DNA of 64,000 bases, taken from the NCBI GenBank assembly GCA_902585315.1, contig CACIDC010000003.1, forward strand, positions 1 to 64,000, in the 5' to 3' direction. The notes under the pieces are model-generated. The model was not told the origin of the DNA and ran no database searches. It worked only from the letters and a program-made list of their open reading frames with translations. The stretch comes from an uncultured SAR86 cluster bacterium. GTDB taxonomy: Bacteria > Pseudomonadota > Gammaproteobacteria > Magnimaribacterales > TMED112. Positions 54,497-64,000 of this stretch are shown piece by piece. The first letter of the stretch is position 1. Each line of letters begins with the position of its first letter. The position numbers were made by a program, and so were the translations under genes.

Positions 54497-55636
54497 ATGG
54501 GAAAACAAAAAAAGGTAATAGTTGGCATTTCTGGAGGAGTAGATTCTTCTGTTACTGCGTTGCTTCTTAAATCAGCTGGATACGACGTTCAAGGCATTTT
54601 TATGAAGAATTGGACCAACAACGCACCAAACATAGAATGTACATCTGAAGAGGATTTTATGGATGCTGAAAAGGTCTGTGATCAAATAGGTATACCTCTG
54701 CATCAAGCAAATTTCTCAGCGGATTATTGGGATAAAGTATTTGCAAAATTCTTGTCAGATCACAATGCTGGTTTAACACCAAACCCAGACATTCTCTGCA
54801 ATAAAGAAATTAAATTTGGCGCTTTTTTAGATTATTGCTTAGATACTGGGGCTGACTATATTGCTACTGGCCACTATGCAAGGATTGAGTGCGCTGGCGA
54901 TAATATTCAATTAATGAGGGGTTTAGATAAATCTAAAGACCAGTCTTATTTTTTGCATCAAGTAAGTGGGATTGATCTCAATAGGGCTTTATTTCCTCTT
55001 GGTGAGCTTTCAAAAGAACAGGTTCGATCTATTGCTAGAGATAACAATTTAATTAATGCCAATAAAAAAGATTCCGTTGGAATATGTTTTATTGGTAAGA
55101 ATAATTACAACGATTTCATCTCAAATTTTCTCGGCAAGAACCCTGGTGAAATAGTTGATGAGAACGGAACAAAATTAGGTAGTCATGAAGGGTTGATGTA
55201 TTTCACTCTTGGGCAAAGACAAGGGATTGGTATTGGAGGCGTAAAAGGGAGAGAACAGGCATCTTGGTATGTTGCTCACAAAGATCAAAATTCAAATCAA
55301 CTTGTTGTAGTACAAGGAGCAGATAATGATCTTTTATTTAGTGAAGGTTGTTATCTAGACGAAATGCACTGGATAAATGAAAAATTAATTAGCGAATCAG
55401 ACTGTGAAGTTCAAATTAGATATCAATCTGAGCCTGTCTCAGCAAAAATAATTCAAACTAAACAAGGTTATAAAATTAACTTTTCTGAACCCATTTCGGC
55501 TGTTACTCCTGGACAGTCAGCAGTTATATATCAGGGCGAAGTATGTTTAGGTGGTGCAGTAATTAAAGAGAGAATTTCAGAAAATTATTTTAACTGGGCA
55601 GAAAATCGAGGGTATAATTACGAAGTCTATGAATGA
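54497..55636 (+). CDS. mnmA: tRNA 2-thiouridylase MnmA
   Basis: Forms s2U34 in tRNA. The 379-residue protein has the PP-loop GISGGVDSSVTALLL, catalytic cysteines in NPDILCNKEIKFG and VGICFIGKNN, and DQSYFLHQV. Its end overlaps purB by 8 nt. In E. coli hflD separates mnmA from purB; here they touch. Confidence 0.97.
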   Translation: MGKQKKVIVGISGGVDSSVTALLLKSAGYDVQGIFMKNWTNNAPNIECTSEEDFMDAEKVCDQIGIPLHQANFSADYWDKVFAKFLSDHNAGLTPNPDILCNKEIKFGAFLDYCLDTGADYIATGHYARIECAGDNIQLMRGLDKSKDQSYFLHQVSGIDLNRALFPLGELSKEQVRSIARDNNLINANKKDSVGICFIGKNNYNDFISNFLGKNPGEIVDENGTKLGSHEGLMYFTLGQRQGIGIGGVKGREQASWYVAHKDQNSNQLVVVQGADNDLLFSEGCYLDEMHWINEKLISESDCEVQIRYQSEPVSAKIIQTKQGYKINFSEPISAVTPGQSAVIYQGEVCLGGAVIKERISENYFNWAENRGYNYEVYE

Positions 55637-56981
55637 CAGTCTTAAAAATTTGTCTCCATTAGACGGAAGATATCAAAATAAAACCAAACAAACTCGCGAA
55701 ATATTTTCTGAGCATGCTCTTATAAAGGAGAGGATTAGAGTTGAAATTCAATGGCTCAACTATTTTTTAACTCATTTTAAGCCTGAACTACTATCAGAAC
55801 AGACAAAGAAAAAAATCAATGCATTAGACAAAAATGTTTCAGAAACCTTAATTGAGAGAGTAAAAGAAATTGAAAATGTAACAAATCACGACGTAAAGGC
55901 GGTTGAACTTGCTGTTGCAGAACAATTTGAAGAATCTGAGGAAATCCAAAGTTTAGTTCATATTTTTTTAACATCTGAGGACGTAAATAGCTTGAGTTAC
56001 GCATTAATACTTAAAAATGCACATTTTGTGCTTATAGAGTGGATCGAACAAATTATTTCAGCTCTTGAGGATTTGGTTGAAAAAAACAAAGAAGTTGCAA
56101 TGTTAGCTAGAACCCATGGGCAGCCTGCCTCCCCCACTACTTTAGGTAAAGAATTGAATGTTTTTGCAACTAGATTAAAGAAAGAAAAAAGTTCTTTAAG
56201 TAAAAAGAAGTTTTATGCAAAATGGGGTGGTGCTACTGCCAATTATAATCCACACCTGCTAGCTTACCCTGAGGAAGATTGGGTGAATCATTCCAAAGAT
56301 TTCTTGAGTAATTTGGGTGTTGAGCTTACGAAGGTAGCTACACAAATAGAACCGCACGACTATATGGCTGATCTATTTCAAAACATCCAAAGAATAAACA
56401 ATATTATGCTTGATTTAACTCAGGATATTTGGAGCTATATTGCTTTTGATTATTTCTCACTCAAAATGAAAAATAATGAGGTCGGTTCATCAACTATGCC
56501 TCACAAGATCAACCCGATTGATTTTGAAAATGCTGAGGGAAATCTTGGCCTTTCGAATGCAATTTTAAATCACTTAACACACAAGTTGACAGTCTCAAGA
56601 TTACAAAGAGATTTATCTGATTCTACTGTATTGAGAAATATCGGAACTGGATATGGATATTTAGAGATTGCAGTTTCTTCAACCCTTACGGGCTTATCAA
56701 AACTTGAAGCCAATACCTTGGAAATTTCAAAAGATCTTGATGAAAGGTATGAATTACTGGCGGAAGCTCTACAAAGTTTTTTGAGACTTGAAGGAAAAAA
56801 AGACGGTTACGATCAAGTAAAAAAATTATCAAGAGGAATGAAAATGGATAAAGATATCTATTTAAAAGCAGTTGAAGACCTCATAGAAAATGAAGATTAT
56901 AAGGAGATACTAAAAAGACTAACCCCTAGGGAATACCTAGGTATTGCCAGTGAATTAGCAGAGAAAGATGATGAAATTTAA
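55629..56981 (+). CDS. purB: Adenylosuccinate lyase
   Basis: Acts twice in purine synthesis. The 450-residue protein starts LKNLSPLDGRYQNKTKQ and has TNHDVKAVELAVAE, ARTHGQPASPTTLGKE and the signature GSSTMPHKINPIDFENAEGN, all typical of the E. coli-type enzyme. It overlaps aceB by 14 nt. Confidence 0.97.
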   Translation: MNDSLKNLSPLDGRYQNKTKQTREIFSEHALIKERIRVEIQWLNYFLTHFKPELLSEQTKKKINALDKNVSETLIERVKEIENVTNHDVKAVELAVAEQFEESEEIQSLVHIFLTSEDVNSLSYALILKNAHFVLIEWIEQIISALEDLVEKNKEVAMLARTHGQPASPTTLGKELNVFATRLKKEKSSLSKKKFYAKWGGATANYNPHLLAYPEEDWVNHSKDFLSNLGVELTKVATQIEPHDYMADLFQNIQRINNIMLDLTQDIWSYIAFDYFSLKMKNNEVGSSTMPHKINPIDFENAEGNLGLSNAILNHLTHKLTVSRLQRDLSDSTVLRNIGTGYGYLEIAVSSTLTGLSKLEANTLEISKDLDERYELLAEALQSFLRLEGKKDGYDQVKKLSRGMKMDKDIYLKAVEDLIENEDYKEILKRLTPREYLGIASELAEKDDEI

Positions 56982-58542
56982 AAATAAAAACCCCGAAAAT
57001 ACCGAAATTATTTTCACAGATGAAGCAAACAAATTTGTTCAAGATTTGCACAGCAAATTTAGTTCTAGGATTGAGGATTTGCTTGAGGAACGTTTGAAGA
57101 AACAAGCAAAATTCAATGCCGGTGACTTGCCGGATTTCCTGGATGAAACAAAAGAAGTTAGAACGAGTGAGTGGAAAGTAAGAGATATTCCAGCCGACCT
57201 GCTAGATAGAAGAGTTGAAATTACCGGACCTGTTGATAGAAAGATGATAATAAATGCCCTAAATGCTGATGTGAAAGTCTTCATGGCAGATTTTGAGGAC
57301 TCATTGAGTCCAACATGGGATAACGTTGCTAACGGCCAAAAAAATCTATACGACGCGATAAGAAGAACTATTACGTTTGAAAATCCTTCAAATGGAAAGA
57401 AATATGCTCTCAATGACGAAACAGCTACGTTGATGTGTAGGGTTAGAGGATTACATTTAAAAGAGAAAGGTATTGAGATTAATGGTGTGAACCCTCACGG
57501 TTGTTTGTGTGATTTTGGTTATTATCTTTTTCATAACGCGAAAGAACTAGTCAATAGAGGTTCAGGACCATATTTTTATATTCCAAAACTACAAACACAT
57601 CTTGAGGCACGGCTTTGGAATGAGGTCATTGATTATGCAGAGGATCAGTTAAATTTACCCAGAGGGACAGTGAGGGTTACTTGTTTAATTGAAACTTTAC
57701 CTGCAGTCTTTGAAATGGACGAAATTCTTTTTGAACTTAAAGACCACATTGTCGGATTAAATTGTGGAAGATGGGATTACATTTTTAGTTATATAAAAAC
57801 TTTTCAAAACCATAGCGACAGGCTGCTTCCGGATAGATATCAAGTCGGCATGGCTCAACCTTTTCTTAATGCTTACTCTCGCCTTTTGATTAAGACGTGC
57901 CATAGAAGAGGCGCTTTTGCTATGGGAGGTATGGCAGCTTTTATTCCTTCAAAAGATCCAGAAGAAAATGCCATTGTTACTGAAAAAGTTCTTAGTGATA
58001 AAACTCTCGAAACAGAGAATGGACATGATGGCACATGGATCGCTCACCCTGGATTGGCAGATATAGCTAATAATGTTTTTACAAACGCTTTTGAAATCGA
58101 TAGCACAAATCAGCTTCATATTCTCCGTGAAGACGATCAAATAACCCAAAAAGACTTAATTGAGCCTTGTGAAGGCAGTTTTACTGAAGAATGCTTCCGA
58201 ACCAACATAAGAGTTACATTGCGTTACATCGAGGCTTGGCTTAGAGGAGTGGGTTGTGTGCCGATCTATGGTTTAATGGAAGATGCTGCAACAGCCGAAA
58301 TTTCTAGAAGCTCATTATGGCAATTGGTTAAACACAATGTCGAGCTAGATACTGGATTAATGTCCACCAAAGACACATTTGAAAAACTATTAGATGAAGA
58401 ATACAATGTTGTCCTAGAAGAGGTTGGGCAAGACTCTTTGAACTCAGGTAAGTTCGTTGAAGCTAAGTCGCTATTAAAAGACTTGGTGTTGAGCGACGAA
58501 TTAACTGATTTTCTCACACTGCCCGCATACAGGAGTATATAA
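56968..58542 (+). CDS. aceB: Malate synthase A
   Basis: Condenses glyoxylate with acetyl-CoA to malate. The 524-residue protein has VKVFMADFEDSLSPTWDN, the active-site region ETLPAVFEMDEI and NCGRWDYIFSYIKT, and the motif RGAFAMGGMAAFIPSKD; length fits isoform A. It overlaps purB by 14 nt and is immediately followed by aceA. Genes are in E. coli order, though without aceK. Confidence 0.96.
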   Translation: MMKFKNKNPENTEIIFTDEANKFVQDLHSKFSSRIEDLLEERLKKQAKFNAGDLPDFLDETKEVRTSEWKVRDIPADLLDRRVEITGPVDRKMIINALNADVKVFMADFEDSLSPTWDNVANGQKNLYDAIRRTITFENPSNGKKYALNDETATLMCRVRGLHLKEKGIEINGVNPHGCLCDFGYYLFHNAKELVNRGSGPYFYIPKLQTHLEARLWNEVIDYAEDQLNLPRGTVRVTCLIETLPAVFEMDEILFELKDHIVGLNCGRWDYIFSYIKTFQNHSDRLLPDRYQVGMAQPFLNAYSRLLIKTCHRRGAFAMGGMAAFIPSKDPEENAIVTEKVLSDKTLETENGHDGTWIAHPGLADIANNVFTNAFEIDSTNQLHILREDDQITQKDLIEPCEGSFTEECFRTNIRVTLRYIEAWLRGVGCVPIYGLMEDAATAEISRSSLWQLVKHNVELDTGLMSTKDTFEKLLDEEYNVVLEEVGQDSLNSGKFVEAKSLLKDLVLSDELTDFLTLPAYRSI

Positions 58543-59823
58543 ATGAATTTAAGTGACCAGGTCGCGGCATTAGAAAAAGATTGGGCTGAAAATCCAAGAT
58601 GGAAGCACGTTAAAAGACCATACACAGCTGAAGAAGTTGTTAAGTTGAGAGGTTCTCTACAACCAGAATGTACATTAGCTAGAAAAGGAGCAGAAAAGCT
58701 TTGGAACTATCTATTTACAGAGGAATACATTAATTGCTTGGGCGCGTTGACTGGTGGTCAAGCTGTTCAGCAAGTCAAAGCAGGAGTTAAAGCTATTTAT
58801 TTGTCAGGATGGCAAGTTGCTGCTGATAATAACTCGGCTGGAACAATGTATCCTGATCAATCGCTTTATCCTGTAGATTCTGTACCAAAAGTTATATCCA
58901 GAATAAATAATGCATTTCGAAGAGCAGACCAAATAGAATGGATGAATACCAATGGAAAACCAAAAGTGGACTATTTTGCGCCCATCATTGCTGATGCGGA
59001 AGCCGGCTTTGGTGGAAACTTAAATGCATTTGAATTAATGAAAAAAATGATTGCGGCTGGTGCAGCAGGAGTGCATTTTGAAGATCAATTAGCAAGTGTC
59101 AAAAAATGCGGACATTTAGGAGGAAAAGTTTTAGTACCTACTCAAGAGGCTGTTCAAAAACTTATTGCAGCAAGATTGGCAGCAGATGTATCTGGGACAC
59201 CTACAATATTAGTAGCAAGGACAGACGCCGACGCTGCTGACTTAGTTACTTCAGATATTGATCCACTGGATAAGCCTTTTTTAACAGGTGAGAGAACTTC
59301 TGAAGGTTTCTTTAGAAGTAATGCTGGATTAGATCAAGCAATTGCTAGAGGGCTTGCATATGCGCCCTACTCTGATCTTGTATGGTGTGAAACCTCAAAG
59401 CCTGATCTTGAACAAGCTAAAACTTTTGCTGAAGCGATCAAGAAAGACCACCCAGAAATCATGTTGGCTTATAACTGTTCTCCTTCCTTCAACTGGAAAA
59501 AGAATCTTGATGAACAGACCATTGCTAAATTCCAAAAAGAACTTGGAGCAATGGGTTATAAATTTCAATTCATTACACTAGCTGGAATACATTCTATGTG
59601 GCACAGTATGTTCAGTTTATCGAAAGAATATGTAACTGATGGCATGTCAGCCTATGTAAAACTACAGGAGCAAGAATTTGCTGATGCTGATAAAGGCTAT
59701 ACATTTGTATCCCACCAACAAGAAGTTGGCACTGGATATTTCGATGCTGTAAATAACTGTATTCAAGGAGAAGAAAGTTCAACTTCAGCATTACGAGGTT
59801 CTACAGAAGAGGATCAGTTTTAG
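58543..59823 (+). CDS. aceA: Isocitrate lyase
   Basis: Splits isocitrate into glyoxylate and succinate. The 426-residue protein has [22 protein letters not shown] (metal ligands), the catalytic loop [14 protein letters not shown], and [13 protein letters not shown]. Length is normal for the short bacterial type. It has an AGGAG site 7 bases before the ATG, at the end of aceB. Confidence 0.97.
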   Translation: MNLSDQVAALEKDWAENPRWKHVKRPYTAEEVVKLRGSLQPECTLARKGAEKLWNYLFTEEYINCLGALTGGQAVQQVKAGVKAIYLSGWQVAADNNSAGTMYPDQSLYPVDSVPKVISRINNAFRRADQIEWMNTNGKPKVDYFAPIIADAEAGFGGNLNAFELMKKMIAAGAAGVHFEDQLASVKKCGHLGGKVLVPTQEAVQKLIAARLAADVSGTPTILVARTDADAADLVTSDIDPLDKPFLTGERTSEGFFRSNAGLDQAIARGLAYAPYSDLVWCETSKPDLEQAKTFAEAIKKDHPEIMLAYNCSPSFNWKKNLDEQTIAKFQKELGAMGYKFQFITLAGIHSMWHSMFSLSKEYVTDGMSAYVKLQEQEFADADKGYTFVSHQQEVGTGYFDAVNNCIQGEESSTSALRGSTEEDQF

Positions 59824-59842
59824 AAAAAATCTCTTTCTTAAC

Positions 59843-59870
59843 TTGCAGTTTTTCCAAGTTATTTTAAAGT
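59843..59870 (+). promoter_or_regulatory. Candidate promoter after aceA
   Basis: TTGCAG (59843-59848) and TAAAGT (59865-59870) are separated by 16 bp, ahead of an AGGAG ribosome-binding site and the gene at 59890. The boxes are imperfect. No terminator is evident after aceA, so readthrough is also possible. Confidence 0.35.
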
Positions 59871-59889
59871 AAAACTTTTAGGAGAAAAT

Positions 59890-60513
59890 ATGTTGAATTT
59901 CAAAAATTTAGTTTTAACTTTTGTTTTTATTGCTGGTTCGCTATTTGCTGAAGATCATGGTGCGATGAAAGCAAAAAAAGATGGTTACTCTGTCAAATGG
60001 CAAATAAAAGCTTTTTCAAGTGCAGCACCTGATTTCATTGCCGACTATGCAACAGTCATCGGTGTAGACGGTAGCGTATTAAAAGAAGGAACAAACGGCT
60101 GGACATGCGAGTCTTTCATGCCAATGCCAGAAGGTGGTTTTCCAAGTGCCCACCATGCAGCACCTGCATGTTCTGACAAGAATGCAGTAGCATGGGCAAC
60201 AGCTTATAAGGCTAATGAGGTCCCAAAACTTGAGGCTGACGGTTGGATTTGGATGCTACATGGTGATCTAGGAGTAGATAACTTTACTCTTGGTACAGAT
60301 GGGCAGAAAGATGCTGGTCATGAACATTATATTGAATCTGGACCGCACATGATGTTGATGCCCAAAGATCCTTCTTCTCTAGACGGATTATCGACTGATT
60401 ATACAACTGGTGCCCCATATGTCATGTACAGTGGTACGCCTTATGTGCACATGATGATTCCACTTGAAAATTATTACGATTATCAGCCAGAATCAAACCC
60501 AAAAAATAATTAG
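59890..60513 (+). CDS. Secreted protein of unknown function
   Basis: The 207-residue protein has a clear signal peptide (LVLTFVFIAGSLFAED) and a His/Met/Asp-rich mature part with WTCESFMPMPEGGFPSAHHA, APACSDKNAVAWATAYKAN, HEHYIESGPHMMLMPKDP and YVMYSGTPYVHMMIPLENYY. Two cysteines could pair. The composition hints at metal binding, but I do not recognise the family. It has a strong ribosome-binding site and is followed by a terminator, so it is probably a monocistronic, well-expressed gene. Confidence 0.75.
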   Translation: MLNFKNLVLTFVFIAGSLFAEDHGAMKAKKDGYSVKWQIKAFSSAAPDFIADYATVIGVDGSVLKEGTNGWTCESFMPMPEGGFPSAHHAAPACSDKNAVAWATAYKANEVPKLEADGWIWMLHGDLGVDNFTLGTDGQKDAGHEHYIESGPHMMLMPKDPSSLDGLSTDYTTGAPYVMYSGTPYVHMMIPLENYYDYQPESNPKNN

Positions 60514-60532
60514 TATCAATTATTTTTATAAT

Positions 60533-60558
60533 AAAGCCGCTTTTAGTAGCGGCTTTTT
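60533..60558 (+). terminator. Rho-independent terminator
   Basis: AAAGCCGCT (60533-60541) and AGCGGCTTT (60548-60556) form a perfect 9-bp stem with a 6-base loop and a T-run. It ends the transcript of the gene at 59890-60513. The next gene starts only 22 bases later on the same strand, leaving little room for a separate promoter. Confidence 0.9.
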
Positions 60559-60580
60559 CATGTATATTAAAAAGACAGAT

Positions 60581-62395
60581 ATGAAAAAATTTGTTTCCTT
60601 TTTTATAATTTTTTTACTGTCGGCTTGTGGTGGAGGTGGCGAATCCTCTGCACCAACACCAGTACCAACACCAACGCCTACTCCAGCACCTACCCCAGCA
60701 CCAACACCGTCCCCTACCCCAGCACCATCAATTGCAACTGGAAAATATGTAAAGAGTGATGGTTCAATAATTTATGTAGAGAATAATTTAAATACCCTCT
60801 TTAACACTCCAGTTGAAGCAACCTTTTCTTTGAGAAAACACGGGGGTTATACCTATCCTGGATCTGCTAATGGTGAGGTAATTGAATTTCCTCCTGGTTG
60901 GTATGGTGATCAAATTCTAACTTGCAGAAATGCAGATCTTAACGGTGATGAATATCCTGACATAGTTGCACAATCCACTAGCGGTTGGCAAGCACAACCA
61001 ACTTCGCCCGATGAGGATAAAGCTAACCCTGAAAGACGTCCACGAGTTCACCTAATGGTTAATGATGGAAATGGCTTTTTTAAAAGCGGCTTATCTCTAA
61101 TGTCAAATAATGATTATTATCGAATACATAGCTACAAAGATGTATTTCTGGCAGATCTTAATAATGATGGTCTAGACGATATTCTTACTGGCTCAGGAGG
61201 TGGTGGGCCTCTGTTATATGAAACAATCGATGATGGAATTTTAATATTAATGAGTGATGCTGAAACAGGAAAATACTCCGACCAAACCAGCCTCATCGAT
61301 TTTCCACGAATAACAAGGGACAGGGGGGAATTTACTGAAGAAGTACTAGCTCTCGCTGGTGTTGATTTATTTGTAGCTGCAGATATCAACAACGATGGTT
61401 GGAAAGACCTTGTTACCATGGCCGTAGCAGGTGGAGAGCGTGGTGCTTTTCCATTGGTTTTATTAAATCAAGAGGGAGCTGGATTTGTACCTTGGACTAG
61501 ATTTACAAATGATGATGACCCTATAAAACCAAATCAGTGGACATCTTCACGAGGCGGCAAGGTGGTTGATTTTGATAATGACGGTGACGATGATGTTATC
61601 GTGCTTTGCTACTCAGATTGCTGGAATAGTCAATCTGAGTTTTATGATGAAAGCCGTAATAATGGTTTTATTTTAATTAACAATAATGGCAATCTTTTAA
61701 AAGAAGATATTATTCATTTTCCTGTTGGTACTTTAGGTCAAGTTAACAAAAATGATGCCCTTGATGTTGGAGATATTAACGGAGATGGTTTTCCAGATAT
61801 TGTCATATCACAAGGCAAGCTAGACCCCTACTACATTGATAGAGATTTACAAATACTAATTAATCAAAATGGCGAGTCCCTAATTGACGAAACTAGTGAA
61901 AGGATTGTGAACTTGAGGAATGATTATAATGGCCATCCGGAGGGACATACTTATCTTCTAGATTATGATAGTGATGGGGATTTAGATATCTTTGATTTTC
62001 AAGCAAACGTACGTAATGGCATCTCACAATGGAATACAAATGCTCCAACTCAAGAAGATCAGACTTACCCATATTGGAAGAATGGTGGTGTCTTATTTAT
62101 CAATGACGGAAATGGTTTTTTTTCAAGTCTTGAGGACGATCAAACATCTACAGGCGAATTACCGAATTTGTTTGAACCATGGCAATTTTCCACATTCAAT
62201 GAGCCATATTTTGTTTGTCCTGTAAATTTTGGGGGTTCCTTTGGTTACGGATTTGGTTTTTCTGGGAGTGCTGGAGAACAAGCATCAAACATTATTTATC
62301 CTGAAGGAGAAATGTATGAAGATTATAATGCCAGTAGTTTCGCAACTGGGCGCAAATTATCCGAGGAAGATGACTATCAATCTTGGTATTATTGA
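60581..62395 (+). CDS. FG-GAP/VCBS-repeat lipoprotein
   Basis: About 604 residues with a lipoprotein signal ending FLLSACGGGG and a (PTPTPAPT)-type linker. The mature part contains at least six Asp/Asn-rich Ca-binding repeats: DLNGDEYPDIV, DLNNDGLDDIL, DINNDGWKDLV, DFDNDGDDDVI, DINGDGFPDIV and DYDSDGDLDIF, expected to form a beta-propeller. It is the third lipoprotein in the window with the same signal-plus-Pro/Thr-linker design. ATG 60581 (MKKFVSFFIIF) is chosen over upstream ATG 60464, which overlaps the previous gene. Confidence 0.88.
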   Translation: MKKFVSFFIIFLLSACGGGGESSAPTPVPTPTPTPAPTPAPTPSPTPAPSIATGKYVKSDGSIIYVENNLNTLFNTPVEATFSLRKHGGYTYPGSANGEVIEFPPGWYGDQILTCRNADLNGDEYPDIVAQSTSGWQAQPTSPDEDKANPERRPRVHLMVNDGNGFFKSGLSLMSNNDYYRIHSYKDVFLADLNNDGLDDILTGSGGGGPLLYETIDDGILILMSDAETGKYSDQTSLIDFPRITRDRGEFTEEVLALAGVDLFVAADINNDGWKDLVTMAVAGGERGAFPLVLLNQEGAGFVPWTRFTNDDDPIKPNQWTSSRGGKVVDFDNDGDDDVIVLCYSDCWNSQSEFYDESRNNGFILINNNGNLLKEDIIHFPVGTLGQVNKNDALDVGDINGDGFPDIVISQGKLDPYYIDRDLQILINQNGESLIDETSERIVNLRNDYNGHPEGHTYLLDYDSDGDLDIFDFQANVRNGISQWNTNAPTQEDQTYPYWKNGGVLFINDGNGFFSSLEDDQTSTGELPNLFEPWQFSTFNEPYFVCPVNFGGSFGYGFGFSGSAGEQASNIIYPEGEMYEDYNASSFATGRKLSEEDDYQSWYY

Positions 62396-62401
62396 TAAGC
62401 T

Positions 62402-62560
62402 TTAATCTTTGACTTTGCCACAAACTTGGCAAGTCTCACCCTTTGATAGGTACACCCCACCACAACTTGGGCTTAGAGGCTTATTTTTAACAATCAAACC
62501 TATAGCCATCCCACAAATTGATAAGGCAACTACTAGAAAAGCTAAAATGGTGTTAATCAT
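62402..62560 (-). CDS. nqrM: Na+-NQR maturation protein NqrM (DUF539)
   Basis: A 52-residue protein with an N-terminal membrane helix (TILAFLVVALSICGMAIGLI) followed by PSCGGVYLSK and CQVCGK. The SCGG and CxxC cysteines (33, 44, 47, with Cys16 in the helix) match NqrM, which supplies iron to the NqrD/NqrE cluster in the Na+-pumping NADH:quinone reductase. Its ATG overlaps the apbE stop as ATGA, completing nqrF-apbE-nqrM. It is too short for usual ORF cut-offs. Confidence 0.9.
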   Translation of the reverse strand: MINTILAFLVVALSICGMAIGLIVKNKPLSPSCGGVYLSKGETCQVCGKVKD

Positions 62561-63354
62561 AGGGATATCATACTCCAATTGGTTGATTGAATGGAATCAC
62601 CACTATTCGTTATGAAAAATACTCCTAAGTTATTCTTCTCTGCAATATCTAACCCTTTTTCTTTACCGAGAACGTATAAAGCTGTTGCCCAGGCATCTGC
62701 TGACGCAGCATCACTTGACGCCACTGTTACAGATATTAAATCTCTTGGACCCTTCCCCCAAATGTGATTTGGTTCACGGTATTCTCCTGAAGTTGCTATT
62801 GAAATACCTTTTGAGGGGACATTAAACGCAATATAAGGGCTTTTTTTACTATCTGATGGTTGTTCTATACCAAAAATCCATTCGTCGCTAAATTTCAGCC
62901 CTTTTGCTCTAATCTCACCACCAATTTCAATGAAATAGTTGTTTACGCCATTTTTCTCGATAAGTTCAGCAATTTTATCGATTGCATATCCTTTTCCGAT
63001 CGCAGAAAAATCAAAACCATTGGCATCATTTGGTGAAAACGCACCTTCACTTAGGTTGCTTATCTCATTGGATAAATTAAATAAATTTCTAAATTCGTCA
63101 GACCAAACCCTGCTAGGGTCTTCGTTTATTAGTGAAATTTCAGATGTGTTTTTATAAGTTGAAAAGACATAGTCAATTCTGTTTAATTCTGCCTTAATCT
63201 GAGTATCCAAAAAACTGTAACTTTTATTTTCAGCTATTTTTATTGAATAAGTGGTGCCGTAAATTTCTCCTCCAAAATTTTGCATTATTGGAGCAGAGCA
63301 GCTTGTTACTAACAATAAGATAAGAAAACTTAATGTTCTAGCCACCAAAGTCAT
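62557..63354 (-). CDS. apbE: FAD:protein FMN transferase ApbE
   Basis: Attaches FMN covalently to NqrB and NqrC. About 265 residues with a lipoprotein signal ([15 protein letters not shown]), the flavin-binding [29 protein letters not shown] and the metal-binding [16 protein letters not shown]. It is shorter than typical ApbE (about 330-350). ATG 63354 lies within the nqrF end (17-nt overlap); a TTG precedes it. Together with nqrF and nqrM it forms the end of an Na+-NQR operon. Confidence 0.93.
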   Translation of the reverse strand: MTLVARTLSFLILLLVTSCSAPIMQNFGGEIYGTTYSIKIAENKSYSFLDTQIKAELNRIDYVFSTYKNTSEISLINEDPSRVWSDEFRNLFNLSNEISNLSEGAFSPNDANGFDFSAIGKGYAIDKIAELIEKNGVNNYFIEIGGEIRAKGLKFSDEWIFGIEQPSDSKKSPYIAFNVPSKGISIATSGEYREPNHIWGKGPRDLISVTVASSDAASADAWATALYVLGKEKGLDIAEKNNLGVFFITNSGDSIQSTNWSMISL

Positions 63355-64000
63355 CAAGCATTATATTTTCTGGTTCAACGCCAAGGTCTGTTAGCATTTT
63401 AATACAGCTAGAATTCATGATTGGCGGACCACAAAGATAATATTCACAATCCTCAGGAGCATCATGTTTAGCTAAGTACTCATCTTGTGTGACTTGGTGA
63501 ATAAAACCTGTTAACCCTTCCCAATTATCCTCTGGCAATGCATCCGATAGAGCTATGTGGAAGGAAAAATTTTCGTGCTCTTCTGCAAGTTTTTCAAAAT
63601 CCTCTTTGTAAAAAATTTCTTTCATACTTCGTGCACCGTACCAGTAGGAAATTTTCCTATTGGAATTCAGTCTAATTAACTGATCAAAGATATGTGACCT
63701 CATTGGGGCCATACCTGCACCACCACCAATGAAGACCATTTCATTCTCTGTTTCTCTCGCAAAAAATTCTCCAAAAGGACCAAATACTCTGACTTTGTCG
63801 CCCGGTTTCAGACTGAAGACATAAGAAGACATAACACCAGGAGGAAAGTCTGTACCCGGTGGTGGAGATGCCACTCTAATGTTAAATTTTAGCACCCCTT
63901 CTTCGAGTGGAAAATTAGCCATGGAGTAAGCTCTTATTAGTGGCTCCGGATTGGTTGCCACATTATCCCAAATTTTGAATCTATCCCAATCTTCATGATA
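63338..64000 (-). CDS. nqrF: Na+-NQR subunit F, partial at right edge
   Basis: The C-terminal 220 residues of NqrF, the NADH-oxidising subunit. The frame is open to the window end ([13 protein letters not shown] precedes GTG 63961), so the gene continues past base 64000 and 63961 is not its start. Visible are the FAD motif [25 protein letters not shown], the NADH motif [19 protein letters not shown], and [17 protein letters not shown]. The 2Fe-2S ferredoxin domain lies outside the window. Confidence 0.96.
   Translation of the reverse strand, partial: YHEDWDRFKIWDNVATNPEPLIRAYSMANFPLEEGVLKFNIRVASPPPGTDFPPGVMSSYVFSLKPGDKVRVFGPFGEFFARETENEMVFIGGGAGMAPMRSHIFDQLIRLNSNRKISYWYGARSMKEIFYKEDFEKLAEEHENFSFHIALSDALPEDNWEGLTGFIHQVTQDEYLAKHDAPEDCEYYLCGPPIMNSSCIKMLTDLGVEPENIMLDDFGG

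Overview
The window looks like a chromosomal segment of a streamlined, AT-rich marine gammaproteobacterium, with SAR86-type lineages the best guess. This is inferred from gene order and base composition; no search was run. Gammaproteobacterial operon orders are recognisable throughout: rpsP-rimM-trmD-rplS, xerD-dsbC-prfB-lysS, ygfZ/sdhE, rpoE-rseA-degP, lepA-lepB-era-recO-acpS, rpmF-fabD-fabG-acpP-mltG-tmk-holB, clpS-clpA/infA, mnmA-purB and a Na+-NQR operon edge. Genes are packed with 1-50 nt overlaps and no gap reaches 300 bases. I found no rRNA, tRNA, IS element, prophage or CRISPR.

Layout. 1-7.3 kb: translation and disulfide genes (S16 with a long A/P/E repeat tail, RimM, a VOC protein, TrmD, L19, XerD, DsbC, RF2 with its programmed frameshift, LysRS). 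7.3-10.6 kb: two tandem lipoproteins with nearly identical leaders and a MORN-like protein. 10.6-19 kb: malate dehydrogenase, an SDR, a glycosyltransferase, class Ia ribonucleotide reductase with an NrdR-box pair, and a SerA-like dehydrogenase. 19.0-19.3 kb: an intergenic region rich in palindromes with two perfect inverted DnaA boxes. 19.3-36.3 kb: almost all plus-strand housekeeping genes (ung, sigma-E with a fused RseA/RseB-like anti-sigma factor, DegP, LepA, LepB, Era, fatty-acid synthesis, MltG, Tmk, HolB). 36.3-45.9 kb: an amidase and a nitrogen block in which AmtB and a TorF-like porin run leftward and glutamate synthase GltBD runs rightward. 45.9-54.4 kb: an M14 peptidase, small proteins, IF-1, ClpA/ClpS and Icd. 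54.5-59.8 kb: MnmA, PurB and the glyoxylate shunt (AceB, AceA). 59.9-64 kb: a secreted protein, an FG-GAP/VCBS lipoprotein, then nqrM, apbE and the end of nqrF.

Most notable observation: the leader of the leftward porin-amtB operon (about 39826-39875, minus strand) carries a close match to the glutamine riboswitch (glnA RNA motif), preceded by a repeated hairpin element. It sits between an ammonium-uptake operon and the divergent glutamate synthase operon, so a glutamine-sensing RNA appears to control ammonium uptake in a gammaproteobacterial context. Other points worth checking are the rpsP tail that overlaps the only standard start of rimM, an anti-sigma-E protein fused to the small RseB domain, ygfZ and sdhE starting divergently inside one CCATGG, several promoters whose -10 box lies only 7-9 nt before the start codon, and repeated absence of single genes (recJ, rnc, pdxJ, plsX, fabH, fabF, pabC, hflD) from otherwise conserved operons.
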